The notes under the pieces are model-generated. The model was not told where the DNA came from. It did no database searches and saw only the letters and a program-made list of their open reading frames with translations. This document shows positions 7,143-18,233 of a DNA stretch of 64,000 nt, piece by piece. The stretch is from the NCBI RefSeq assembly GCF_035222275.1, contig NW_026946359.1:5828001-5892000 (forward strand). The letters run 5' to 3'. This stretch comes from Podospora bellae-mahoneyi. Taxonomy: Eukaryota; Ascomycota; Sordariomycetes; Sordariales; Podosporaceae. The position numbers and the translations under genes were made by a program. Position 1 is the first letter of the stretch, and the number at the start of each line of letters is the position of its first letter.

Positions 7143-9065
7143 ATGGCAAAACCACAGGACGAGCTCCTGCGGCGGCCACTTTACCTCTACGACCTCCCAC
7201 CAGACGTTACCACCACTCTGTCCCTCAAGACCGATGCCGATGCGAGCGGTAGACTGGCAGTTCAAGAGGATATCACAACAGCGACCCAAACTCCAAGCCC
7301 CGCGACGGCCGACAATGTGATCGGATCGCAAGCTTGTTCCCTTTGCAGTCTGTCGTTTGTCACAGTACAAGAGCAGCGAGATCATCTTAAGACCGATCTA
7401 CACCACTACAACCTCAAGCAAAAGCTCCATGGCCTCAGCCCAGTCTCCGAGGCCGAGTTCGAAAAGCTTGTCGATGAGCTCGACGAGAGCATTTCAGGTT
7501 CCGAAAGCGAAGATAGCGAAGACGAAGAGGAGGATACCGGGCGCAAGGAGACCACTCTTACCGCTCTGTTGAAGAAACAGGCCAATCTGGTGGACAAGCG
7601 CAAACCGAATGACGAAGGTGACGACGTGGATGCAAAACAGAAGAAAGGCACGGGCAAGGCACCATTACTTTGGTTCGAGTCCCCCAAGCTGCCAGAAAAG
7701 ACATACTATGGAATCTACAGAGCCCTGTTCACCGCCGAGGAGCTGGAAAATGAGGATGTCATCGTGGAGGCGATCAAGAAGAGACAGCTTGCGCCCATCT
7801 CCATGCCCAAGCCTCCAAAAGATGCGCAGTCTGTGCCGGCGAGCTACAATGGGCAGCACATATTTATGTGTATGATCGGAGGTGGCCATTTCGCTGCTAT
7901 GGTTGTTTCACTGGCACCGAAGAAGAGCAAACACGGCACTACAGGCCCCTTGAACAGAGAAGCTGTTGTCCTGGCGCACAAGACGTTCCATCGGTATACC
8001 ACTCGTCGCAAGCAGGGTGGCTCTCAGTCGGCGAACGATAACGCAAAGGGAACGGCCCACTCCGCTGGTTCGTCCCTTCGTCGTTACAACGAGCAGGCCT
8101 TGGTGGAGGATGTTCGAAATCTCCTGAAAGACTGGAAGAACCTCATTGACACCTCGGACCTCCTGTTCATCCGCGCAACTGGAATGACGAACCGGAGAAC
8201 CCTTTTCGGTCCATATGAAGGCCAAGTCCTTCGCGCCAACGACCCTCGCATCCGAGGCTTCCCCTTCAACACGAGAAGAGCAACCCAGAACGAACTCATG
8301 CGGTCGTTTATCGAGCTCACCAGACTAAAAGTCAAGGAGATTCAGCCAGAACCAGAAGCATCGACTGCTGAGCCATCCAAGATTACAAAGCCAAAAGAGT
8401 CAAAGCCAGCGGCGCCGAAACTATCAGAAGAGGAAGAGGCGGCCATCTTCCACACCACCCAACTACAGTCCATCATCCGCCGGTCAAAACTCCCTGCCTT
8501 GTTGTCGTATTTGACCAACAACAAACTCGACGCCAACTTTGTCTTCCAACCAAAAGACACCCAACAAAACCATCACACTCCCACCCCTCTACACTTTGCC
8601 GCTTCGCAAAACTCGGCAGCGGTAATAGTAGGTCTCATTACCCGCGCCGGCGCTGATCCAACGATTCTCAACTCGGAAGGGAAAACTCCCTTTGATCTTG
8701 CCGGTGATCGCGCCACGCGGGATGCATTTAGGGTAGCGAGGTCAGAGGCAGGCGAGAAAAAGTGGGATTGGGAGGCTGCGCATGTTCCTGCTGCTCTGAA
8801 AAGGGAAGACGCAGATAAGCGAGCGGAGAGGGAGAAGAAGGAGGAGGAACAGAGGAGGAAGGCTGAGGAGGAGAGGCTGAAGAAGGAAGGGCCGGTGGTG
8901 AAGGAGGGTAAACCCAGGAGGGGGGGCGTGTTGGGAGGGGCTCCGCTGAATCAGAGGGAGGAGGAGACGAGGGGGTTGACGGCTGAGCAGAGGATGAAGT
9001 TGGATAGGGAAAGGAGGGCGAGGGCGGCGGAGGAGAGGATTAGGAGGTTGCAGGGGGGTGCGTGA
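7143..9065 (+). CDS. VMS1: Vms1/ANKZF1, peptidyl-tRNA endonuclease of ribosome quality control
   Basis: Single exon, 640 residues, the usual family length. Domains in order: a C2H2 zinc finger (C65, C68, H81, H87); an acidic linker (about 113-132); the VLRF1 release-factor-like domain (about 235-395) with IGGGHFAAMVV, HKTFHRYTTRRKQGGSQS and SSLRRYNEQAL; an ankyrin pair (about 480-540, TPLHFAASQNS, GADPTILNSEGKTPFDLA); and a Lys/Glu/Arg coiled coil. The C-terminal RRARAAEERIRRL fits the VIM motif that binds Cdc48/VCP. By my count the loop glutamine of GGSQS is residue 295, the position of the Gln reported as essential in yeast. The enzyme cuts peptidyl-tRNA on stalled 60S subunits, frees the nascent chain, and links this to Cdc48 and mitochondria. 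Nothing appears broken. The last 90 codons are strongly G/A-rich. Confidence 0.97.
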   Translation: MAKPQDELLRRPLYLYDLPPDVTTTLSLKTDADASGRLAVQEDITTATQTPSPATADNVIGSQACSLCSLSFVTVQEQRDHLKTDLHHYNLKQKLHGLSPVSEAEFEKLVDELDESISGSESEDSEDEEEDTGRKETTLTALLKKQANLVDKRKPNDEGDDVDAKQKKGTGKAPLLWFESPKLPEKTYYGIYRALFTAEELENEDVIVEAIKKRQLAPISMPKPPKDAQSVPASYNGQHIFMCMIGGGHFAAMVVSLAPKKSKHGTTGPLNREAVVLAHKTFHRYTTRRKQGGSQSANDNAKGTAHSAGSSLRRYNEQALVEDVRNLLKDWKNLIDTSDLLFIRATGMTNRRTLFGPYEGQVLRANDPRIRGFPFNTRRATQNELMRSFIELTRLKVKEIQPEPEASTAEPSKITKPKESKPAAPKLSEEEEAAIFHTTQLQSIIRRSKLPALLSYLTNNKLDANFVFQPKDTQQNHHTPTPLHFAASQNSAAVIVGLITRAGADPTILNSEGKTPFDLAGDRATRDAFRVARSEAGEKKWDWEAAHVPAALKREDADKRAEREKKEEEQRRKAEEERLKKEGPVVKEGKPRRGGVLGGAPLNQREEETRGLTAEQRMKLDRERRARAAEERIRRLQGGA

Positions 9066-9715
9066 GTGAGTGTGCGGTGGATGAGGTGATATGAATAATA
9101 GACCAAGATCTGGAGCTTCTTTGATGACATTTTGATGTTGACTCGGTGGTGATTGTTGCCCTATTTTTGGTTGTTTAAGCAACGGGATTCTTAGTCTATA
9201 TCCAGTCATCGATTTCATCCAAGGGTTGCATAGGCAGTATGTGAAAGAGATTGTCCACAGCACTGAGAAACTTAACGAGATGTGCCTGGAAGCCATGACA
9301 TTACCACCAGTGTCGAATTTTGATGGAGGATGCGGCAGATAAACAGCCGATGTGGTATCCCTGTATGAAATGCGTAAGATATGCCATGATTAAACAACAA
9401 ATAGCAACAGTTTATTTATTATGACTTTTCACCGACGACTTTCCCGTCAGGTGCTTTCTTACAATATATGTACCTTACCAACGTTCGAGAAGAACTGATA
9501 GTTACTGTTGGACAGAGAGCAAATAGGTGCCATGCGGTTTGCCATATTCATCTTCTGGAAGACTAAAATAATGAAATCCATTACTTGTTGTCGCTCGACA
9601 TTGAGTCTATTGGGGTTTGTTTATCAGGCCTTCGAACGGTGACATACCACCAGAATATCAACCATCATCACAATACGAAACAGAAAAGAAAAATGGAGAA
9701 GCCAGCAAAACGAAT
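9066..9715. other. Intergenic between VMS1 and tRNA-Glu
   Basis: It holds the VMS1 3' UTR followed by AT-leaning DNA. I see no gene and no repeat. Confidence 0.5.
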
Positions 9716-9823
9716 TTCCCATACCGGGAATTGAACCAGGGCTCCAGGGTGGTTCAGATTCCTCTTGACTGTTGTCAGTAGGTAGGTGAAAGCCTGGTAT
9801 GCTAACCACTACACCATATGGGA
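9716..9823 (-). tRNA. tRNA-Glu (anticodon TTC) with 37-nt intron
   Basis: On the minus strand the acceptor TCCCATA pairs with TATGGGA. The D-arm is GTGTAGTGGTTAGCAT and the anticodon stem CCAGG pairs with CCTGG. The loop CTTTCA/C gives anticodon TTC (9790-9788). An intron at 9750-9786 lies exactly between positions 37 and 38. The B-box-like segment is GGTTCAATTCC. The T-stem (CCTGG against CCCGG) has one central mismatch, so this copy may be slightly divergent. RNA polymerase III internal promoter elements are present. Confidence 0.85.
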
Positions 9824-12800
9824 GTTTATTGCTTGTTGAGAGGAGGTGTGGAATGAGTGGCTATAAGCTGGAAGGAGGGGAAGGAGAGAAGGAGTTGCGG
9901 CTGGCAGATGAGTAAGGAAGGGGTGGATTGGATGCTGGGGAAGGAACTAGGGCGGTGGGAAGGATGGAAGGGTTGGTTGGTGAGGAAGGTAAGGAGGGAA
10001 TATGTGTGAAGGTGAAGAACGTATGATGAGAAGCTTCAAGCTACGCCGGTCTGTTCAGAATCTCGCCTGTAGCTGATGAGCAGATTTGATTGTGTCATTA
10101 TTTCTCCACTTATAGTTCTGATGAATGGCTAGGGAGATACTACGGTGGCAGGCACAGACATGCTTGTCTTTATGAAGTTTTACATGACGTTGAACACACC
10201 AGTTCTTACCTAGTAGCCATTAATGCAGCTTGCAAACTGATAGCTTCATCAGATAAGCGGCCTCAAATCAACCAACTTCACGTCGACAAAAGTACCGCTC
10301 GACCATAGCAGGCCCGAATAAAGTTTCCGGAGTGCAGTTATCAAGCTTGACCGAATGAGAGGGACATGCTTTAAGGTTGTGTAGGTGGTCCCAATGCCTA
10401 CAAATCTACAAGGTCTACGAGGCCGGCGGGATTTCAATGCTAACCTCCCACTGAATAGAGCTAAACTATTCTATTTGATGGGTGTGGGTGTGGGGTCTTC
10501 CTAACTGTCCTCGTACATAGGCCGGAAGACAGTCCGGCCGTGTCGACAGGACACGGTACCTCGAACACTTGGCTGAAGGCTGAGACTCACTTGTATGGAT
10601 AGTAAAGCTTACAGCATGTTTATGATGACGAGTTTACCTGATACCAAAGCTGGTTCTTTTGCCTAGCAGTGGCCGGCGGTCACTCTATCAGACCAGCCGA
10701 GGTAATACAAACGCCAGTATAATATCACCTCAAACAGACGGAAACGGGCTGGCGTTCAAGCAGACGGGCAGGCAGCTGTCGTTGGACGTTATGTATACAA
10801 ATTAAGTGGTTAAGAACGAGGCCGGTCGTCCGGGCCGGAAGGAAGACCCGGAACGGGACCTGAAAGGCGGTGATATGCGGCCATCTGGTGTGTGCCGCAC
10901 TTTGCGCCCCCATCCAACGTTTGACAGCCGGTGGAGGGAGGATAAAAGCGGCCAATTCGTCTCTTTTTAGGCAGTCCAGATGGTCGGGTTGGCTACGCCG
11001 TGCCGTACCGTCCGTCTTTGAAAAGGTGCACTGAGCTTTGGATGAGTGATACAAACATGGTCGAGGACCAGAGGTCTGGTGTAACGAGGTAGGCACGACT
11101 GGTTAGGAAGGGGGTAAAGATCTGGTTTTTGTTTGCTTGCAATTTGATCGACCTGGGCAGCGGGCCGGCGCATCAGGATGAATATCCTGCCATGGGTATG
11201 ACAGATGCAAAGTAGGATCGTAAAGGATCTTGGTATAGCGTATTCGCCGTTCGTGTGGTGTTGCTTTGTTTCATCCAGACCGCTGGGTTCTTGTTCAGAG
11301 CTTTGACTTGGTGTTATCGAGCCGGGCTCAGCTGGGAGGGATCGTGATTTTCCCAACCCAAGAGACGATGACACAAGAAATGCCGAAGTCGCAGCCACGA
11401 AGTAGGATCCCCATATCCGTATGGCTGGAATCGCCGCCTCGGTCTCATCAGACATCGGTGTTACCGGGTCTCCAAAACGCTTGAAGACTCCATACACCAT
11501 GAACTTGTCCAGCGCACGATAACTTTGCGCTTTGAACCAGCTGTTGGTGGCTCGGGCCTTGGGTAATCTCAACATGCCTTGGGTGATGGACCACAACTGA
11601 ATGGTCTCTTTCTCGCAGGCGAAGCTATCTGCACATTCTTGCGGTGGCCAGAGCTTTGGTTCATGTGTGTTCCAGCGTTGGATACGAATGTGATGGCTTC
11701 AACTCGAAACAAGACTGAGGAACCCCTGAGCAGAACACAACAAGGGGTTGTGCTTGGCATAACTCTCCGTCGTTGCACCACCTGTCTGAACTTGGAAAGA
11801 AACGCCTGGCGATGGTTGCTCTTGGCAGTGCGTGCTCCAAGCGAGTTGTGGGGGTTACACCCTGTCCCTGTCGCGATGTCTCGCTCGTCCACCAGTTCTC
11901 GTCAAAGTGCCCGGACACCGAGCTATCAGCGTACCATTTGTCATTAGCAAGAAGCTATTCACAATTACTGCGTATGCGAGAAGAATGTCTGTGATGAACG
12001 TTTTTGAGAGTTGAGTTGACACTGAAGGCGGCGTTTCGGGCGGCTCCTAGACGCCTTCAAGGGCTGGGTGGGCGGTTGTCAGAAACGGAGGCTGCCGATC
12101 AACCCGATCTGACCGGGCGATTCGCTGGCGGCAGCGCCTCGTGGACCCAGGAACCGCGAATTTGGCGAGCGTCAACCGGGGATTTTCTTGCTGGATTGCT
12201 CCTATTTTGGGACTACACTAAAACGGCACCAGTGCTTGATATGAACGGCAAGCTATGTTCGTTTCTCGATGATGCCAGTTGAACCCGTGACAGCTGTGTT
12301 GAAATTGCAGACTCCATCTCGTCGTCAAAGCGGCCGATACTAGGAGAATTGGCCGTCCAGCAGATATTGGAGATCGGCAGCTCGATGAGTCCGTGGATAC
12401 CGTTGCAATGTGATCCAGTTTTCCCTATTTCGTTGAAGGTCGTGACTGTGAAAAGCGCACAGGACGCTCCGTGGTCAGCCGTCAGTGTAGCAGTGCATAT
12501 GATCGTTTGGCCTCTGCGAAATTGAGTTCACGATGCTTCTGGACATCAGTGACATCGTGGAAAGGGAACAATGTTCCAGTGGAGACGTCGGTCCGAGAAA
12601 AGCGGCTCATGTTGATTGGTCAGATATCCCCGACCCAGACTCTGATGGGCTGGTCAGACCTGAAACATGAAACTGCTGGCGCCAGTCCAGGGACAACTGA
12701 CAGCGGGTGCGGTGAAACGCGGCACTTCGATTCTGCGGACACCCGTTCGATTACGGAGTACTAGGTAGCGATTCTTTGTGTTGGCTGCACTCACAGACAC

Positions 12801-14520
12801 AGAAATAATACCAGCTCAGCTGACCTCAATTAACGAGTGTATTTTTGAAGTTATTCTGAGCATTGACAATATCTCTTAGCAGCGGAGATGAGGCGACAAC
12901 TCGTTTGTGAGCCCCTTTTCCATCAGTCGATAAACTCGGACGCTACTCCCGGCGTGGACAGTTCGGAGGTCCGGTTGTTGGAATGACGAACAGGGTTGAC
13001 TCTTGAACAAGCAAGTCGGGCCGTGATTGAGCATCGTTTTGGGAAACGCTTCATTGTGGGGAATAACGAACCACAGCCGTTTTGGGCGGAGGTGGAGTTT
13101 TGATGATCGGTTCCTGGTAGCCAACGATCCCAGAGCCGAACGCTGGGGAAATCCAGGAACATCGCTGAAGCAGAGAGGGCTGCCAGAAGTCGAGCAATGA
13201 CAGAAGGATCAATTGGAAGTCAGCAGCTGCAGCCCAAAATGCATCGTGCGGGAATGGCTTCGTACCTGCAGTAGCGTCACCGTTCGAGTGTGGCTGAGCA
13301 GCCTGAAGCAGACAGCCACCTGTTTCAAGCTTTTGGGCAAGTCCCCATTTTGCCTGCACCATCAAGGTGCCATCCGCGTGCTCATCACGGCCTTCCTTTG
13401 CCGGAATCACTCTGTGTACGGTGAAGGCACAGGACGTAAAGGGGTACGTGCTCGTGCTCAACATTCAATATCATCACAGAAAATGGATCCTATCTCGTGT
13501 CCGGCAGCATGGCTCTGCTTACCCAGCAACGAGAATAGGGTTACCGACATGAAGAATTCCCGGATTGGAGCACGGTGAGCTGTGACAGAGAGGCAACAGG
13601 GAAATGCTCATCGCATTCGCCCTTTTTGCCGCAGGTAGGCCTCTTGCCGCTCACGCAGAGCCATTTATAATTGCAGTGCCTGAACTGGCCCTTTTACAGG
13701 ACAGCAGTGAGAGAGTAAGACATTCCCTTTCCGTTCAGACGTCGAGATGTGTAACCGATTGGGCCACATCGATGGGCAGCTTTCAAAGCCTTCAGCCAAC
13801 CCCTTGACCAGATCTCTAGCGCACCCCTGTCACTTACCAGCACCCCCTGCCTGCCGCCCCTGGAGCCGCGCGCCACCAGGAGACAGCAGGGCATTTTCAA
13901 TGTGGAGACGACTGTTTTCGTGAACTTTGGCCCTCACCTCACCCCTCGCCAAACGTCACATCGCCAGAGGAGCAAAGGGTCCTAGCGCCCACGAAGCCCT
14001 CACTGGCTGCCATGTTGGGCCGTTCTGCCCGTCCCCAACCACACAGGGTGTGAATGCAGTTGCTAGGAGATGCTGGTCTGGCTGGTCCACGGCCTTGTCT
14101 GGGCCAGACTCTCCACCATGAAGTGACATGAGTTCTCCTTTGCATGGGGGGTCATGGACCCGATGTTATGCCCTCATGTTGGTATAAACAGAGTCCTGCC
14201 CTCGTCTCCGTTCCCGCTCTTCTCTTTCTCGGTCAGTAGTGTTCAAACGTTTTGTGGTGTGGCATTTCCTTTACCTTACTCTAACCAACAACCGACGGCA
14301 AAGTCATTCGCTTCTTTGCCTCAAGCTTCTTTTCTTTTTCCCACCATCATTGGATTTCCTTGTCGACACAATCGTTCAGACGACATCATCATTTTAAGCC
14401 AGCATTGTATCTGAAGGCGCAAGGTTCGCCCGATATTCTACCGGCATTCATTCAGCCCACCGCCATAAACTATACTCGGTCTATCGTTCTACTGTCCATA
14501 TTGACACGCAGCTCGTCACC
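9824..14520. other. 4.7-kb stretch without a supportable gene; CFEM gene promoter at its right end
   Basis: Base composition is ordinary, about half G+C, and not RIP-like. All open frames are short (longest about 209 codons at 10967-11596, minus), overlap on both strands, and show no family motif, signal peptide or splice-consistent extension. The last 350 bp contain a TATA-like box (14183) and a long C/T-rich leader. The rest could hold non-coding RNA or decayed sequence, but I see nothing specific. Confidence 0.45.
14183..14188 (+). promoter_or_regulatory. TATA-like box of the CFEM wall-protein gene
   Basis: TATAAA lies 338 bp before the ATG and is followed by a pyrimidine tract (about 14195-14235), a common layout at fungal transcription starts. 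It implies a leader of about 300 nt. The assignment is inferred from position. Confidence 0.4.
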
Positions 14521-16658
14521 ATGAAGAGCTATATCCCCCTTATCGCCCTCGCGGCCGGCGTAGAGGCCACTGTAAGTTGAAAGATCGTCATCTCTTCTAC
14601 ACCTGGCTCAGTCGCTTACACCTCCAACAGTTCAAGAAGGCTCCTGCTTTCACCTGCCCCGAGAACATCGACAACAAGTGTACCCCTAAGCAGCAATCTG
14701 GCTTCGACTGGGCTGATCTCATTCCTGGTCCGTTCGCCAACTACGGAGACTTCACCTTCAAGGGCTTCGAGTGCGGCAGTGACGGAAATAAGGGTCGTTT
14801 CGACTCTCGCCCCGGCAGCGGCAAGTTCATTGGTGGTACTTGCCACCCTGAGAAGAACAAGTCTCCATCTTTCGGCTGCGGTCCCGTTGTCGACAAGTTC
14901 TCCCTCGGTACCATTGTTGTCCAGCCCGAGTTCGACTGCGATCTCGAGTTCCACTATGACATGCCCAACGGCTCTGTCTGCAAGACTCGCCACGCTTGCA
15001 AGAAGTCCGGTACCACCATCAAGAACAAGCAGTGCGGTGGTGCCAAGAATGTCACCATCATCTTCCCTCCTCAGAACAAGCCCAAGAAGAGCTGCGCCAT
15101 CAAGGTCCCCACTGTCTCTTTCGACTGCAACACTGCCTCCAGCACCAAGCCTGTGACCACCCAGCCCGCGACTACCAAGCCTGCCACCACCACTGCCGTT
15201 GTCACCACTCCTGCCGATGTGACCAGCACCGCCCCTGTGGAGACCTCGCCCGCTGAGACCGAGACTTCTACTGCTATTGTTCCGGGCGAGACTTCCACTG
15301 CTGTCCTTCCCGAGACCACTGCCCCTGCTGAGGAGACTTCCACTGTCCCTGCCGAGGAGTCTACGGCTACCGTCCCCGCCGAGGAGACCTCCACTGTCCC
15401 TGCTGAGGAGTCCACCGCCACCGTTCCCGCTGAGGAGACTGCTACGGTCCCTGCTGAGGAGACCACCACTGCTCCTGCTGAGGAGACCGCTACTGTTCCC
15501 GCTGAGGAGACCACCACTGCCCCCGCCGAGGAGACGGCCACCGAGCCTGCTGGTGAGACTACTACTGAGGTTGCCGGCGAGACCACTAGCACTGAGCCTG
15601 CCGCCATCACCACTCCCATCACCACCGTGATCACCACCGAGTTCGAGACCATCTCCACCATCTTCACCACTCAGACCGAGACCATCACCCAGTGCGAGCC
15701 TACCGTCCCTGACTGCCCGGCCAACTCCATCAAGACCACAATCGTGACCGTTCCCGTCTCCACCACCATCTGCCCCGTCACCGAGACTCTCACCACTGTC
15801 ATCGAGACCCCTATTGTTGAGGAGACCTCTGCCCCCGCCCCTGTCGAGACTTCTCCTGCCGCTGGCGAGACCACCCCTGCTGCTGGCGAGACCACTGTCC
15901 CTGCTCCTGGTGTTACCGAGACCCCCGCCACCACCGTCATTGACATCCCCACCACTGGCATTGTCACCTCTGTCAAGCCCGTCGAGACTCTCCCTTGCCC
16001 TGAGGTTGTCCCCTCGTGCTTGAACACCTTCCTCTTCCAGGTCGGCTGCTCTGATAACACTGATGCGGGGTGCTACTGCCCCGATGCTCTCTTCGTCAAG
16101 AACGTCTACGACTGCTTGTACGCCCACGGTGGTTCCGATCAGATCATCTCCGAGGCCGTCATCTTCTTCCAGGGTCTCTGCGCTCCTTGGGCTGGTGGTA
16201 ACCCCGCCGTAGTCACGGCTCCTACTGTCACCACCTACCTCACCATCACCGCCACTCCCACTGTTGCTCCCATCTACACCACCATCACCATCGACACCAC
16301 CACTGTTGTTCCCTGCACTGATGATGCCGGTGTTGAGATCCCCGGTAGCAGCACCACCGTTGTCATTGCCACCACCGTCCCCGTTCCCGAGATCGGCTTC
16401 ACCACTGGCACTGCCGGCGTTGTTGATGTTGTTCCCATCACCGCTGCCCCCATCGTCGACGGCGGTCTCCCCGGTGTTCCTGGCAACAACGGTGGCGGTG
16501 CCATCATCACTGCCAACGGCACCACCATCTCGGTCCCCACCGGCACTGAAGGCCTCGTCCGCCCCACCCAGAGCGTCGTCCTCGCCGGTGGTGAGCGTGT
16601 TGCCGCCAGCTTCGGCCTTGCTGCCGTCGTCGCGGCTTTCGCTGCCTTTGCCCTCTAA
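14521..16658 (+). CDS. Secreted CFEM-like wall protein, probably GPI-anchored
   Basis: Exons 14521-14571 and 14631-16658 (59-nt intron GTAAGT...ACAG); 692 residues. Exon 1 encodes a signal peptide (MKSYIPLIALAAGVEA). Next comes a Cys-rich domain of about 150 residues (SGFDWADLIPGPFANYGDF, many C pairs, an LEFHYDMPNGSVCK segment). A Thr/Pro/Glu-rich region follows, with about ten copies of a TVPAEETTT-like nonapeptide. Near residues 485-545 is a CFEM-like module: CPEVVPSC, QVGCSDNTDAGCYCPD, VYDCLY, FQGLC. I count seven cysteines where CFEM usually has eight. A Ser/Thr/Val-rich stretch leads to a hydrophobic C-terminus (AASFGLAAVVAAFAAFAL) without charged end residues, as expected for GPI attachment. 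CFEM proteins take part in wall structure, haem or iron capture and host contact. The strong C-ending codon bias suggests high expression. Ligand and partner are unknown. Confidence 0.85.
15318..15590 (+). repeat. In-frame repeat coding for TVPAEETTT-like nonapeptides
   Basis: About ten 27-bp units encode (T/A)(V/A)PAEE(T/S)(T/S/A)(T/A). Copies differ mostly at third positions (GAGGAG kept, GTC/GTT and GCC/GCT swapping), so this is an older array under protein-level selection. Copy number may vary between strains by slippage. Confidence 0.75.
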
Positions 16659-18233
16659 ATCTTTTGATTTGAGCGGCTACAAAACGTGTACACTACAAAC
16701 CCCATTTCCTTATTTTTATCAAAAGTGTCTTTTTCGGCGCCCTGGTGGGTTCAGCCTTGATATCCAATTCTTACGATCCTTCACGAACACATAGCATTAC
16801 TGCATTGCATTATTTGGCGGCTATTTTTTGGGGGCGGGATTTTTCTATTTTTTTTTTAGCTTTATTGCACATACCCCCAATAATCTCGTCACCCCCTTGA
16901 GTTTTCTTTTTTGAAAGTTTACATGATCGGAACAATTGATGGGCTAAAGAAGGATATGCATCTTGGGCAAAGAGCGGGTGATGAGAAGATTCATGGAAAG
17001 GGTTTACTTATTATACATGGGACAGCTGGGAAGATATACATGGCGAAACGTATACTGTACATAATAGTTAATACCCCCAAATGGAAAGACCACAATGTTC
17101 CGATCAAATACTGTTCAAACTTTGTGATTTTTGGTGAACACGTGATGCATTATACATTCTTCGGTCAGATCGAACATACCAAACCACTTCCAATCCTGTG
17201 AATGTTGATACTGATGTATTATTCACCGTGAAGAGTATCGCAATATCCTAACTTCTTGATACCTAGGTAAATGATTGCCATGAAAGCTAGCACCTATTCG
17301 TTCATTCCTCATATCAACCTCAACCCTTTCCCAGAAAACCCACTCAAAACCTCCAAGTCTGTTCAAACAGTTTGTTTAGTCTTGGACGGCCCATGTCCCA
17401 CATGCGGATGTCTCTAATCACCGGTGAGACTTGCCCGTCAATCGTCGAGATATGTCCTCCTATTATCGGGGCAGGTCCGCCGACCATCCACAGAGAATTA
17501 CACCCCTTCCATCCAGCAATCACCCCCCTTGTGCACACCGCACCTATCAAACAACTGCAGGGCACCCAAACACTCTACCCAATGGCATATTTCCTCAAAC
17601 TGAGAATCAATCGCACCCTCTCCCTCTAAGAGCTCTAGCCACCTCATGAACCGGGGCCTGTCACGGAAATTGCAGCTCTCTCTATCGGGATGATGGGCTT
17701 CCACACGGAGCGAGCGGGCGCGAATCCACCTCCCAATCCAGTCCACAATCAACAGTACCTTAGGTACCACACCCAAACGTTTGACTATATGATCCAACTC
17801 GGGCTTGCTTTGGTGTTGGTTGATTGTTGGGGGAGGGGCCAATGGGTGGTCATTGGGTGAGAGTTATTGATATTTACTGGGGGAGCGGCGTTGAAACAAG
17901 TCATTGACAGAACAAGATTTTTGGGACGGGTTTACTTGTGTCGTATGGATGGTTTCGGGATATAGTTCGTTGGCTTTACCATACTAAATCGTTCGATTCT
18001 TCTTATTGAGAAAAGAGCTGTCAGACCAAGTGGTTATAAGCTCTCGAATACTCCGTGGGCTGTATCACTTTGCCAGATATCGTTACGCTGGAAAGACTTC
18101 AGATGGTCGTGGTGGAATGATGTTCACGGTTTAACTGATGCAACATGTCTCATGCTTGATATGCCTGGAATCGGCGCCTCATTATCATTATTTCAAGCCT
18201 TTCAATGCTATCATATGAGTACAACAGCCCCAT
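16659..18233. other. Intergenic between CFEM and DUF3433 genes (convergent 3' ends)
   Basis: It starts with the CFEM gene 3' UTR (T-rich, about 16830-16860). The two flanking genes converge here. No open frame above 115 codons, repeat or RNA gene was recognised. Confidence 0.5.

Noticed and set aside
10967-11596. A 209-codon minus frame
   Set aside because: No motif, low-complexity-free but atypical composition, overlapped by frames on the other strand, no splice-consistent extension.
14616-16127. A 503-codon open frame on the minus strand inside the CFEM gene
   Set aside because: It is a by-product of the C-ending codon bias and PAEET repeats of the sense gene; it is Gly/Ser/Leu-rich without motifs, and the sense gene has signal peptide, CFEM module and GPI end.
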